Shown piece by piece: positions 35,496 through 44,183 of a stretch of DNA of 64,000 nt. Made by a program: the position numbers and the translations under genes. The notes under the pieces are model-generated. The model was not told the origin of the DNA, made no database searches, and worked only from the letters and a program-made list of their open reading frames with translations. The DNA is from Hoeflea sp. 108 (GTDB lineage Bacteria; Pseudomonadota; Alphaproteobacteria; Rhizobiales; Rhizobiaceae), in NCBI RefSeq assembly GCF_000372965.1, contig NZ_KB890024.1, positions 186,001 to 250,000 on the forward strand, given 5' to 3'. The number at the start of each line of letters is the position of its first letter. The stretch's first letter is position 1.

Positions 35496-35508
35496 CCACT
35501 TATGGAAA

Positions 35509-35526
35509 AGCCCGCCGAGGCGGGCT
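35509..35526 (+). terminator. hairpin after the coiled-coil gene
   Basis: AGCCCGCC / GGCGGGCT stem with a 2-nt loop as written (longer loop in practice); weak T run. Confidence 0.45.
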
Positions 35527-35614
35527 CATCGTTACCGCTTGGAGATGCCTTCGCATTGGAGTTGAGTGGGCACATGCGTAGCAAGCACCGTTCCAACAAC
35601 AGGATTGACTGATC

Positions 35615-35935
35615 ATGGCAAATGTTCGCCAAGCAATGTTCCCATACGGTATGTCCAAGAGGGCCGATGGGGCTTGGTTCTTTTTCAATAGATCATACAA
35701 ACCGGTTGGGGTCACGTCTTCGGATTGGGCTGATTGGGACGACCCTTCCCACAAGCTGCGTCTCAAGGGGCTCGGGCCAGCAACTTTGGCAAAACTGGAT
35801 CACGGGGGTAAGGGGGGCAGTGATCGTATTTACTTCTACGATGACGCCTCAAACCCAGAGCTGTCAGCTTCGAACATGGATGCGTATCTCAAGAAACTGC
35901 GGATCCTCCTTTCCCTCCAGGAAGCTTCCGATTGA
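35615..35935 (+). CDS. hypothetical protein beside integrase
   Basis: 106 residues, rich in aromatic residues (GAWFFFNRSYKPVG, DRIYFYDDAS). Not recognised in function. Its 3' end overlaps the integrase stop on the other strand by 47 bp. Confidence 0.55.
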   Translation: MANVRQAMFPYGMSKRADGAWFFFNRSYKPVGVTSSDWADWDDPSHKLRLKGLGPATLAKLDHGGKGGSDRIYFYDDASNPELSASNMDAYLKKLRILLSLQEASD

Positions 35936-37163
35936 CATGGGCTATCTGGCGCTCGACCTCGCATGCAATCTTGTCCGCTGCCGCGACCAACACTGAATCG
36001 AGCCGGTGAGTGTAGCGGCTGGTGATGCCGCTGGCGGAGTGGCCCAGGCACGCCCCGATAGTGCTGTCCGAGTAATCCAGGTCGGCGCCGACGGACGCAA
36101 AGCTATGGCGCAAGGTATGGGAGGTAACCCCTTCCAACTCGGCCGCCTTCATTATGCGGTCCATCGCACCGGCCAGGCCGCCATAAGGCTTGCTCTCGTC
36201 CCGCACGCCCGGCAGGACGTGGTCAACACCCTTCTTGCGCTCGATGCCATTGAGCACGTCAATCGCGGCCCGGCTGAGAGGACGGACCGATGCGCCAGTC
36301 TTGGAATCGCTCAGACGCAATGCCTTGCCTTCTAAGTCGACCTCGGGCCACTTCAGGCCCTCAATCTCGCCGCGGCGACACCCGGTGAAAGCCAGGAGCC
36401 TGATACAGGCAATGGCCTGCCACGGCTCTTCGGCCTCGCGCAGTACCTTGCCCAAGGAGGCATACTCAGCGGCGTCCAGGCGGCGCTGCTTCTGGCCGTC
36501 GGTCGGTCGCTTCACTCCGCGTGCCGGGTTGGCTTCGATGATACCTTCAGATGAGGCATAAGAGAGGATACCGCCGAGCAAGCCGGCCGTCCGGCTGGCG
36601 GTGCCGGCGCCGCCTTCGACGACCGCCTTGCCTCGTAGCTTGTCAGTCTTTTCCACTGTGGCCGTCTTCCCTGTCGTGACATCGCGAATGAATCTCGAGA
36701 TGTCCGACTGCTTGATATCGATCACCAGCTTGCGGCCGAGCAGGGGCTTGATGTGGCGCTCGATCCTGCCCTTGTCGGTGGCCAGGGTGGATGCCTTTTT
36801 GGGGCGTCGTCCCTTACCGAGGACAAGCCCCTTCTCGACGGCAGCAATGTAGTCGTCGCACAGCTCGGAGACGGTGATCGAGCTGCGTCGGGTCTTACGT
36901 TCCAGGGCAGGGTCTTCGCCCGCGAGGACGCTCCCTAGCGTGATCCGAGCCAGCTTCCTGGCCTCATCAAGGGTCAGCTTGCCGTAAGGGCCAATGGACA
37001 TCCGTTTCCGCTGGCCGTCGGTGTTGTAGTAGTCAGCGTAGAATGTCTTCTTGCCGGTTGGGAATATCCGAATGCCGAACCCGGGCAGCTCGCTACACCA
37101 CACGAAATAGGCGCTCGTTCGTGCTTCGGCGCCGTCGATCACGCTCTTTGTCAGCTTCGGCAT
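35889..37163 (-). CDS. tyrosine integrase, DUF4102/P4-type, of island 2
   Basis: 424 residues. N-terminal DUF4102-like arm-binding domain (LPGFGIRIFPTGKKTFYADY), core-binding domain about 100-220, catalytic domain with Arg in TGCRRGEIEGL, HTLRHSF, a late His in LGHSAS and nucleophile Tyr in SRYTHR. Complete. It points away from attR, 163 bp from the repeat, the standard layout for tRNA-integrating elements. Confidence 0.95.
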   Translation of the reverse strand: MPKLTKSVIDGAEARTSAYFVWCSELPGFGIRIFPTGKKTFYADYYNTDGQRKRMSIGPYGKLTLDEARKLARITLGSVLAGEDPALERKTRRSSITVSELCDDYIAAVEKGLVLGKGRRPKKASTLATDKGRIERHIKPLLGRKLVIDIKQSDISRFIRDVTTGKTATVEKTDKLRGKAVVEGGAGTASRTAGLLGGILSYASSEGIIEANPARGVKRPTDGQKQRRLDAAEYASLGKVLREAEEPWQAIACIRLLAFTGCRRGEIEGLKWPEVDLEGKALRLSDSKTGASVRPLSRAAIDVLNGIERKKGVDHVLPGVRDESKPYGGLAGAMDRIMKAAELEGVTSHTLRHSFASVGADLDYSDSTIGACLGHSASGITSRYTHRLDSVLVAAADKIACEVERQIAHVNRKLPGGKGGSAVS

Positions 37164-37186
37164 TGACCCCTGCCTTCCGATTTAGT

Positions 37187-37206
37187 GTCACCATAGAGTC
37201 ACCATA
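37187..37206 (+). promoter_or_regulatory. putative integrase arm-type sites near attR
   Basis: Two GTCACCATA copies 11 bp apart between the integrase start and attR, same repeat and spacing as at 20173-20190. Binding here could also repress int. Confidence 0.55.
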
Positions 37207-37325
37207 AAATCGGAAACTTGGGAAGCCTCGCGGAACCGTGCGGAATCGAAAAAAGTTAATAAGTGATGCAATTTCATACAATTAGGAAAGATCAGCAAAC
37301 TTGAAGAAACTCAGGGAAATGTTTT

Positions 37326-37391
37326 AGCGCTGCCCTCCGAAGGCAGAGGTCACAGGTTCGAATCCTGTCGGGTGCGCCAATATTTTCAATA
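37326..37391 (+). repeat. attR of island 2 (tRNA-Arg 3' fragment)
   Basis: 66-bp exact copy of 20070-20135 containing the tRNA-Arg 3' half from the anticodon stem to CCA and 12 bp beyond. Lacks the acceptor 5' strand and D-arm, so it is not a gene. Confidence 0.95.
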
Positions 37392-37506
37392 AGATCGTAT
37401 GTATATGGATCAGCCCCAGCAGGGTCCGGTTCGCTGTTCGTTGGTACAGTGCCCGAAGTTGGCGCAATACCTAGCGGGGTACACTTGGCGGCGATCAGGT
37501 GACACG

Positions 37507-37534
37507 GCCTGGAGCACCGAGGGGCGCTCCAGGC
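37507..37534. terminator. hairpin at the chromosomal junction
   Basis: GCCTGGAGC / GCTCCAGGC stem with a 10-nt loop between attR and the phosphotransferase gene; may end transcription of the tRNA or of the long minus-strand operon. The remaining 200 bp here show no gene. Confidence 0.45.
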
Positions 37535-37622
37535 ACGCTCTCGTCTCCTTCGATGGAGACGTTGTTTTGAGCCCAGCTGACGGAGATGGCAGTCGATCGC
37601 TTTGAGCCGCGAGTGCTTTTGC

Positions 37623-38585
37623 TCAGTATCTGGGGTCGGCAAGGTCCGGCAGCACGGTTCTGATCAGTTTACGGCAGGTGGCCAGGTATGAAGGCATGCG
37701 CCGGGCAATCGCCGGTTCGGACATTCTCGTCGCTGCCCAGCCAACATAGGTCAGGCTGCGCAGCACCAGAAAAATCGGCAGCAGCTCGATGTCCGGCAAA
37801 GGTCGGCGCGTGGAGTAGCCGTCGCAAAGTGCTGCCTGAAGGTCGTGGTAGTCGGGCTCGTCGAGGTTCTTCAACAGGGCGGTCGCAAGATCGAAGATGC
37901 GGTAGCCAAAGCCGCTGTCGTCGAAGTCGATGAATCGGACATTATCGCCGTCCACGAGCACGTTTTCGCGCACGAGATCCGCGTGGATCAGGCCGATATC
38001 CGCCTCCGATTTGGACAGGAGATTGCGCGCGTGGTCGCGGACGCGCCGAAAGAGCACCTGATTCTCTTGGGAAATCTCTGCTTCCCAAAAACGTCCCCAC
38101 AACGGCGCTTCGCCGACCAGGCCTTTCCGATCCCAGGAGGGCCTGGAAAACCCCGAGGGCAAGCTCCAGCGGTCCGAAAGGTCGTGCACCGTGGCCATCG
38201 CACGCCCGATTGCGTGGAAAAGCGTTGTCCGCCTCATACCGGTGATCGCCAATGGCTCGTCGGTATGGCCTAGCGGCGTACCTGGCAGCCATCGCAGGAG
38301 GCTCGCGGCCCGTGTGCCTTCCACGAGAAGACGTCCATCGGCGGTGCGCAGTGGGGCAGGGACGTCCATGCCCTCAGCTGCCAGCATTGCCATCCAGGTC
38401 AGTTCCGACTGTAGTTCTGCGGGACTGCGATAACCCGGTCGGTGAAGTCGCAATGCACATTCACCTTCTGTGGTCTCGACGCGGAAAACGACATTCTCGC
38501 GCTGCATCACGAGTGTCGGCCGCCCGGTGATTTGCGGCCACGCCAAAGCTGCCACCTGGGCAAGACGCTGCAGGTCATCGGTCAT
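37623..38585 (-). CDS. phosphotransferase of the APH/choline kinase-like family
   Basis: 320 residues with the APH fold: catalytic HADLVRENVLVD and metal-binding DFDDSGFG. The pairing with a class III aminotransferase (ATGA overlap) resembles hydroxylysine kinase/phospholyase-type pairs, so the substrate is more likely a hydroxylated amine or amino alcohol than an antibiotic. Last gene of the long operon. Confidence 0.8.
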   Translation of the reverse strand: MTDDLQRLAQVAALAWPQITGRPTLVMQRENVVFRVETTEGECALRLHRPGYRSPAELQSELTWMAMLAAEGMDVPAPLRTADGRLLVEGTRAASLLRWLPGTPLGHTDEPLAITGMRRTTLFHAIGRAMATVHDLSDRWSLPSGFSRPSWDRKGLVGEAPLWGRFWEAEISQENQVLFRRVRDHARNLLSKSEADIGLIHADLVRENVLVDGDNVRFIDFDDSGFGYRIFDLATALLKNLDEPDYHDLQAALCDGYSTRRPLPDIELLPIFLVLRSLTYVGWAATRMSEPAIARRMPSYLATCRKLIRTVLPDLADPRY

Positions 38586-39862
38586 GCGATGCGCTCAAGG
38601 ATATGGTCGAGGGTTTCCAGCAGCGTTTCCGCATCCGACCTGTCGAATGCCAATGGCGGCCGAATTTTCAGCACGTTGCCATGGATGCCATTCATGCCCA
38701 TCAAAATGCCTTCGCGTCGCATGGCGTCGACCACGCCTGCGGCAGGACGAGGCGTGCGCCCTTCTCGATCGCTGACGAGCTCGACGCCGATTGCGAGCCC
38801 AGAGCCGCGGACATCGCCGATGACCTGGTGCTTTTCCCCCATCCGCCTGAGGTTTGTGCGCATGTATTCGCCAGTCTCCGCTGCTCTGGCGGGCAGGTTT
38901 TCGGCGGCCAGAACGTCGAGCACGGCGCTTGCAGCAGCTGAGGAGACCGGGTTGCCGCCAAATGTATTGAAGTAGCGGAAGGCCTGGCGGAAAGCGGCCA
39001 TGGTCTCGTAGGAGGCAGCCACTGCCGCGACCGGATGGCCGTTGCCCATCGGCTTGCCCATGGTGACGACGTCGGGGACGAAGCCCATGCGTTCATGACC
39101 CCAGAAATGCGTGCCAAGTCGACCAAAGCCGGCTTGGACCTCGTCGGCAATGACGATGCCACCATGGGCGCGAACGACTGTGATTGCCTGATCGAGAAAG
39201 CCTGGCGCCAGATCTGGGAAACCTTCATTGACGAAGGCCGGGCAAAGGATCATCGCCGAAACGCCGTGGCCGCTCTCGTTCAACGAGATACAGGCACTTT
39301 CCACAGCTCGTGCGAACGCTGCTGCATGCAAGTCGCCCGCCACGCCGCCCAGCGGCCGATAGCTGTCAGGTGCCGGCACATGACGCACGTGGCCACCGAA
39401 CCCTCCGATCGGCGGGATCATCGTCGAGAGCTGGGAAACCGCCGAGGTATTGCCGTGGTAGGTGTTGTCGGTCGCGATGATCCCGGTCTTGCCGCTCAGC
39501 GCCTGGGCCATGCGCAAGGCGATGTCGTTTGCCTCGGAGCCGGTGCAGACCATGATCGCGCTTGTAATGGTATCGTCAAGCGTTGCGACGAGGCGTTCGA
39601 CATAGTCCAGGATGCCCTCGTGCAGGTAGCGAGTATGGGTATTCAGGTTGGCTGCCTGCCGCGCGATCGCCTCGACGACAGCGGGATGGCAATGGCCTAC
39701 GTGAGGGACATTGTTGTAGGCGTCGATGTATTCGCGGCCTGAGGCGTCCCAGACGCGGGCCCCGCGCCCGCGCACGAGATGGACCGGATCACTGTAGAAC
39801 AGCCGCACGTTCGGACCGAGAAGGCGGTCTCGTCGCGCGATCAGGTTCTCGGTCGTTGCCAT
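38582..39862 (-). CDS. class III PLP aminotransferase (or phospho-lyase)
   Basis: 426 residues. PLP site: TGSEANDIALRMA, DEVQAGFGR and the Schiff-base Lys in VTMGKPMGNGHP. Family includes omega-transaminases and ammoniophospholyases; the adjoining kinase supports a phospho-lyase acting on a phosphorylated amine, by analogy. ATG 39862 follows GGAGG. Confidence 0.85.
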   Translation of the reverse strand: MATTENLIARRDRLLGPNVRLFYSDPVHLVRGRGARVWDASGREYIDAYNNVPHVGHCHPAVVEAIARQAANLNTHTRYLHEGILDYVERLVATLDDTITSAIMVCTGSEANDIALRMAQALSGKTGIIATDNTYHGNTSAVSQLSTMIPPIGGFGGHVRHVPAPDSYRPLGGVAGDLHAAAFARAVESACISLNESGHGVSAMILCPAFVNEGFPDLAPGFLDQAITVVRAHGGIVIADEVQAGFGRLGTHFWGHERMGFVPDVVTMGKPMGNGHPVAAVAASYETMAAFRQAFRYFNTFGGNPVSSAAASAVLDVLAAENLPARAAETGEYMRTNLRRMGEKHQVIGDVRGSGLAIGVELVSDREGRTPRPAAGVVDAMRREGILMGMNGIHGNVLKIRPPLAFDRSDAETLLETLDHILERIA

Positions 39863-39863
39863 G

Positions 39864-40682
39864 TCAGCCTCCTGCTTGCGGTGCTTCGCCGTAGAGAAAC
39901 TCCTCACACAGCTCGATCTGGGGCTTCAGCATCGCCGTGCCGGGCACGCATCTGCAGCCAAGGGCGCGGGCGGCTGCGAGCAGTTCCGTCTCGTCGGGCT
40001 TGAGGACGACATCCGCCACGGTGGTGGCGGCCGTGAGGCCGGCGATATCGAGGGGGAGCGCGATGTTGCCGACCATGCCGACAGATGTGGCGTTTACGAG
40101 CAGCGTGGCGCGCGAGAGGTCAGGGTTCTCACCAGCGTCGAGCGCCACGACGGTCACGCCCGTCGCATCGTGGATTTCCGTGGCGAGGCGCTGGGCCTTC
40201 AGCGGATCGCGATTGATGAGCGTCAGGCGGCCGATTCCAGAGGCCGCCAGCGAGAAGGCGATGGCGCGACCGACACCGCCGACACCGACCTGCACCACGT
40301 CAGCCCCCTTGGGATCGAAGTTGTTGTTCACCAGCCCGCGCATGAAGCCCTGGCCGTCGATGTTATGGCCGGTGAGGCTGCCGTCGGTCTCGCGGCGAAC
40401 GAAATTGACGGAGCCGATGCGCTTGCCGACGTCGGTCAGCCGATCGACCAGCGGCACGGCATTGATCTTGTGCGGGATGGTGATGCAGAGCCCTTTGATA
40501 TTGTCGGTCTTGCGCACCAGCTCAAATGTGGCCGCCAGGTCATCCGGCTGGACATGCAGGCCAGCACAGCTGAAATTATGCCCCTTCGAGGCAAAATAAT
40601 CGTTGAACATGATCGGCGCGCGGAAGTGCCGGACGGGTGAGCCAACGATGAAGAAGAGGTCGGTTTCGCCGGTGATCTGCAT
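39864..40682 (-). CDS. shikimate dehydrogenase-like protein, copy 1
   Basis: 272 residues with AroE architecture: catalytic Lys in TIPHKIN, Asp in HNIDGQGF, and NADP-binding QVGVGGVGRAIAFSLA. The two Ser that bind the shikimate carboxylate in E. coli AroE are replaced by Phe20 and Ala22 (GSPVRHFRAP), so shikimate is probably not the substrate. Tandem with copy 2. Confidence 0.82.
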   Translation of the reverse strand: MQITGETDLFFIVGSPVRHFRAPIMFNDYFASKGHNFSCAGLHVQPDDLAATFELVRKTDNIKGLCITIPHKINAVPLVDRLTDVGKRIGSVNFVRRETDGSLTGHNIDGQGFMRGLVNNNFDPKGADVVQVGVGGVGRAIAFSLAASGIGRLTLINRDPLKAQRLATEIHDATGVTVVALDAGENPDLSRATLLVNATSVGMVGNIALPLDIAGLTAATTVADVVLKPDETELLAAARALGCRCVPGTAMLKPQIELCEEFLYGEAPQAGG

Positions 40683-40726
40683 GGTGTTCCCTTTTCTTGG
40701 CGATTGCGGACCGTCGAGGTCCAGCT

Positions 40727-41533
40727 TCATTGAATGAGCCCGAAGAACTCGGCTACGAGGCGGGGCTGCGGCTTGAGCATTTCGGCGCCGCCGACGATTT
40801 TGCAGCCGCGTGCGGTGGCGGCCTCCAGAAGTGGCGTCATGGCCGGGTTGACGATGACCTCGGCAACAACGGTTTCCCGGCCCAACCGGTCGAGCGACAG
40901 CGGCAGCGGATCGCCCTGCCGCATGCCCAGCGACGTGGCGTTGACGAGCAGGTCGATACCGTCAAGCGCGTCCGGACCGTGCGCCTCCACCACGCGAACG
41001 CGGCAGGCGGGCGCGAGTTCGGCGATCTCGCGCGCCAGGGCTTCCGCCTTGGCCGCGTCGCGATTGGCGAGCACAAGTTCCTGCAACCCCTTGTCCACCA
41101 GCGCCAACGCAATGGCGCGGCCGACGCCGCCCACGCCGACGACAAGCGCGCGTTTGCCGTTAAGCTCGACGCCGTTGACCGCGAGCCCGGTAACGAAGCC
41201 GATACCGTCCGTGTTGGTGCCGGCCAGCGTACCGTCGGGGTTGCGGCGGATGAAGTTGACAGCGCCCAGCCGCCGGGCGGAGGGGCTCAGCTCGTCCATG
41301 AGGGGAACGGCCGCAATCTTGTGCGGAATGGTGATGCCGAGCCCGCGCACATTGTGCATCAGCCTGACGGCATCGAGACATTGGGCAAGATCACCCGGTT
41401 GGACATGGATTGGAGCGATCACTGCATCGAGGCCAAGGGCGACGAATTGGTCGTTTATCAGCAAGGTGCCCCTGATGTGGTCGACCGGATCGGCAAGCAT
41501 CAGAACGATCGCGGTCTTGCCGGTGATCTGCAT
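40727..41533 (-). CDS. shikimate dehydrogenase-like protein, copy 2
   Basis: 268 residues. TIPHKIA, NTDGIGF and VVGVGGVGRAIALAL keep the catalytic Lys/Asp and NAD(P) loop; the substrate Ser positions are Ile20 and Gly22 (ADPVDHIRGT). Begins with the same MQITG as copy 1 and is clearly its paralogue. Upstream of copy 1 by about 44 bp in the same operon. Confidence 0.82.
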   Translation of the reverse strand: MQITGKTAIVLMLADPVDHIRGTLLINDQFVALGLDAVIAPIHVQPGDLAQCLDAVRLMHNVRGLGITIPHKIAAVPLMDELSPSARRLGAVNFIRRNPDGTLAGTNTDGIGFVTGLAVNGVELNGKRALVVGVGGVGRAIALALVDKGLQELVLANRDAAKAEALAREIAELAPACRVRVVEAHGPDALDGIDLLVNATSLGMRQGDPLPLSLDRLGRETVVAEVIVNPAMTPLLEAATARGCKIVGGAEMLKPQPRLVAEFFGLIQ

Positions 41534-41581
41534 GTCAGGGTGATCTCCCAGTGCACGTCTTTGAACGGGGCCGTGGACGCG

Positions 41582-42712
41582 TCAGTGCATTTCCAATTTT
41601 TCGACGATGTCCTGCCGAACCTCGATGCCAAGGCCAGGCCGTTCCGATGCGCGCACCACGCCGGCTGCGTATCCGATCGGCTCATCGACCAGATCCGTCT
41701 GCACAGAGACCGCAAATGGCTTGAGCTCGAACAGTTTCGTGTTGGGCGAAGCGAGCGACAGGTGGAGACTTGCCGCGGTAAGCACTGCGGTGCTCCAGGC
41801 GTGGGCGTTCATGACGGTGCCTGTCTGCGAGCAGATCGCATCGACCTTGCGGAAGCCGGTAATGCCTTCCGAGCGCGCCGGATCGACGCCGACAATATCG
41901 ACTGTCCCGGTCGCGATCAGGTCGCGATAGCCGGTCACGGTGTACTCACGCTCGCCACTTGCGATCGGAACCGACAGGGCAGCCTTCAAGGCGCGGTAGT
42001 CGTCGATGCGGGTCGGATAGAATGGTTCCTCGATCCAGCCGATCTCGTGCTCGGCCATGCGGCTGACGGTGCGGATTGCCGTTTCGCGATCCCAGACGAC
42101 GCCGTTGCCGGCATCCATCAGGATCGGGAAGTCAGGGCCGACCGCCTCGCGCAGCAGCTTGACGAACAGGACATCCTGCTCCGGGTTCTTGCCGATATCA
42201 GAGAGGCCTTTCTTGCCGATCCCAAGCTTGCAGCCGGCATAGCCCGCATCCTTGAAGCCGACGACCTCGGCGATGTTCTCGTCCAGCGTCGCCTTGTTGA
42301 CGTGGCTGCTGGCATAGGCCGGCAGGCTCTCCTGCAGGCGGCCGCCCAAAAGGGCATGGAGCGGCAGGCCGCGCTCCTTGCCGTCGATATCCCAAAGCGC
42401 CATGTCGATCGCCGAGTAGGCGATGGTGGCAAGGCCACCTTCGCCATACCACCAGCAATGGGCGCGCATGCGGTTCCAGGTGTCTTCGACGCCGATGTCC
42501 CCAGCCTCCAGAAGAAGCGGGGCGAAGCCCTCGTCGACAAGGACCTTCGTGGCTCGCGCCGCTTCCGGCGCAAGCGTCACGCCCTCACCCCATCCAACCG
42601 CGCCGCCAGCGGCGGTAACGCGAACGAGCACCGTCGCCTTGATGCGGCCGAAGTCATTGCTGTCAGCGTAGCTGATCGCATAGGTGCGGATGTTGGTGAT
42701 GCGCATGGCCAT
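41582..42712 (-). CDS. mandelate racemase/muconate lactonizing enzyme family protein
   Basis: 376-residue enolase-superfamily enzyme. Metal ligands Asp (ILMDAGNG), Glu (WIEEPF) and Glu (ASGERE); general bases Lys in the CKLGIGKKG strand and His in NAHAWST, i.e. a K/H MR-type site. Catalyses dehydration, epimerisation or lactonisation of a sugar acid or related carboxylate; exact reaction unknown. Confidence 0.85.
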   Translation of the reverse strand: MAMRITNIRTYAISYADSNDFGRIKATVLVRVTAAGGAVGWGEGVTLAPEAARATKVLVDEGFAPLLLEAGDIGVEDTWNRMRAHCWWYGEGGLATIAYSAIDMALWDIDGKERGLPLHALLGGRLQESLPAYASSHVNKATLDENIAEVVGFKDAGYAGCKLGIGKKGLSDIGKNPEQDVLFVKLLREAVGPDFPILMDAGNGVVWDRETAIRTVSRMAEHEIGWIEEPFYPTRIDDYRALKAALSVPIASGEREYTVTGYRDLIATGTVDIVGVDPARSEGITGFRKVDAICSQTGTVMNAHAWSTAVLTAASLHLSLASPNTKLFELKPFAVSVQTDLVDEPIGYAAGVVRASERPGLGIEVRQDIVEKLEMH

Positions 42713-42726
42713 CCTCCCTCAAGCGA

Positions 42727-44163
42727 TCATCCCTTGCGGGTGATCAGCCTTGTATCGAGATAGGCCTCGATCGCCTCCGAGCCGCCTTCGGTGCCATGGC
42801 CGGAATCCTTGACGCCGCCGAAGGGAACCTCAGGCAGGGCAAGGCCCAGGTGATTGATGCTGGTCATGCCGGCCTCCACCTCGTTGCTGATGCGTGTTTC
42901 GGTGGCGCTGCTCTGGGTGAAGGCGAAGGCGGCCAGGCCGAAGGGCAGGCGATTGGCTTCGGCAATCGCCGCGTCCAGCGTCGCAAAGCGGTTGATGACC
43001 GCCACGGGGCCGAACGGCTCCTCGTTCATGATGCGCGCATCAACCGGCACGTCGGCGAGCACTGTCGGTTCGAAGAACCAGCCCTCGTTGCCGATGCGAC
43101 GGCCGCCTGTCGTCAGGCGGCTGCCGCGTGAGACGGCGTCAGCTATCAGGCCTTCCAGTGCGGGGATGCGCCGGTCGTTGGCGAGCGGTCCCATATCGAC
43201 GTCGGGGTCGAGGCCGTTGCCGACACGGATCGCCTTGGCACCCGCGGTGAAGCCGTCGATGAAGGCATCTGCGATTTTCTCATGCACGAGGAAGCGCGTC
43301 GGTGAAACGCAGACCTGGCCGGCATTTCGGAACTTGTTCTGCACCATCAGGCTTGTCGCAAGCTCGAGATCGGCATCCTCGGCGACGATGACCGGCGCAT
43401 GACCGCCCAGTTCCATCGTGGCGCGCTTCATGTGCAGGCCAGCGAGTGCCGAGAGTTGCTTGCCTATAGGAGTCGATCCGGTGAAGCTGATCTTGCGGAT
43501 GACAGGATGCGGGATCAGGTACTCGGAAATCTCCGATGGCACGCCGTAGACAAGGTTGACGACACCCGCCGGAATCCCGGCGTCAGCGAAGGCGCGGATC
43601 AGCGCCGCCGGCGAAGCCGGGGTTTCCTCAGGCGCCTTGACGATGATCGAGCAACCAGCGGCAATGGCGGCCGAAAGTTTGCGCACCACCTGATTGAGCG
43701 GGAAGTTCCACGGCGTGAAGGCAGCGACCGGGCCGACCGGCAGCTTCAGCGTCATCTGCACGACATCGGGCGCACGCGACGGGATGACCTGCCCATATGT
43801 GCGCTGTGCCTCGCCGGCAAACCAGTCGATGATGTCGGCGGCTGAGAGTGTCTCGAACCGCGCTTGTGACAGCGGCTTGCCCTGTTCCAGGGTCAGCATG
43901 ACCGCGATGTCGTCGACGCGGCTGCGAAGAATCTCGGCGGCGCGGCGCATGACCTTCGCCCGATCGAAAGCCGAGGTCTTGCTCCAGATGGCGAAACCCT
44001 TGCTGGCGGCTTCAAGTGCTGCGTCGAGATCGCTCCTGTCGGCCCAGGCGACAGTGCCGATCGGCTGTGCGGTCGCGGGATTGATGACTGGGATCTTACG
44101 GCCGCTGGCAGAAGGCTGCCAGGTTCCGTCGATGAACAGCAGTGTATCGGGGTAGGTGATCAT
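42727..44163 (-). CDS. NAD(P)-dependent aldehyde dehydrogenase (succinate-semialdehyde dehydrogenase-like)
   Basis: 478 residues. Catalytic Cys in NAGQVCVSPTR, Glu in MELGGHAPV, NAD loop FTGSTPIGK. Closest pattern is GabD/hydroxyaldehyde dehydrogenases. Start ATG 44163 (MITYPDTLLF) matches homologues; TTG 44187 overlapping the upstream stop is an alternative. Confidence 0.88.
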   Translation of the reverse strand: MITYPDTLLFIDGTWQPSASGRKIPVINPATAQPIGTVAWADRSDLDAALEAASKGFAIWSKTSAFDRAKVMRRAAEILRSRVDDIAVMLTLEQGKPLSQARFETLSAADIIDWFAGEAQRTYGQVIPSRAPDVVQMTLKLPVGPVAAFTPWNFPLNQVVRKLSAAIAAGCSIIVKAPEETPASPAALIRAFADAGIPAGVVNLVYGVPSEISEYLIPHPVIRKISFTGSTPIGKQLSALAGLHMKRATMELGGHAPVIVAEDADLELATSLMVQNKFRNAGQVCVSPTRFLVHEKIADAFIDGFTAGAKAIRVGNGLDPDVDMGPLANDRRIPALEGLIADAVSRGSRLTTGGRRIGNEGWFFEPTVLADVPVDARIMNEEPFGPVAVINRFATLDAAIAEANRLPFGLAAFAFTQSSATETRISNEVEAGMTSINHLGLALPEVPFGGVKDSGHGTEGGSEAIEAYLDTRLITRKG

Positions 44164-44183
44164 CCGATTGTCTTTCGTCACGT

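Larger units (their letters stand above)
20136..37391. mobile_element. island 2: reduced prophage or phage satellite integrated at tRNA-Arg(CCG)
   Basis: 17.3 kb bounded by the 66-bp repeat. A DUF4102-type integrase lies next to attR and arm-type repeats lie inside both ends. Phage functions visible: endolysin, holin/spanin-like genes, beta-helix tail fibre, acyltransferase, cold-shock protein, many small ORFs with strong ribosome-binding sites. Missing: terminase, portal, capsid, tail tube, replication, a complete repressor. Confidence 0.88.

Noticed and set aside
20136..37391. Complete, inducible prophage
   Set aside because: No terminase, portal, capsid, tail or replication genes and no intact repressor were seen.
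37623..38585. Aminoglycoside resistance gene
   Set aside because: The APH fold is shared with many metabolic kinases; the gene is coupled to a class III PLP enzyme in a catabolic operon, not in a resistance context.
39864..41533. Shikimate pathway aroE genes
   Set aside because: Both copies lack the substrate-binding serines and are placed in a catabolic operon.
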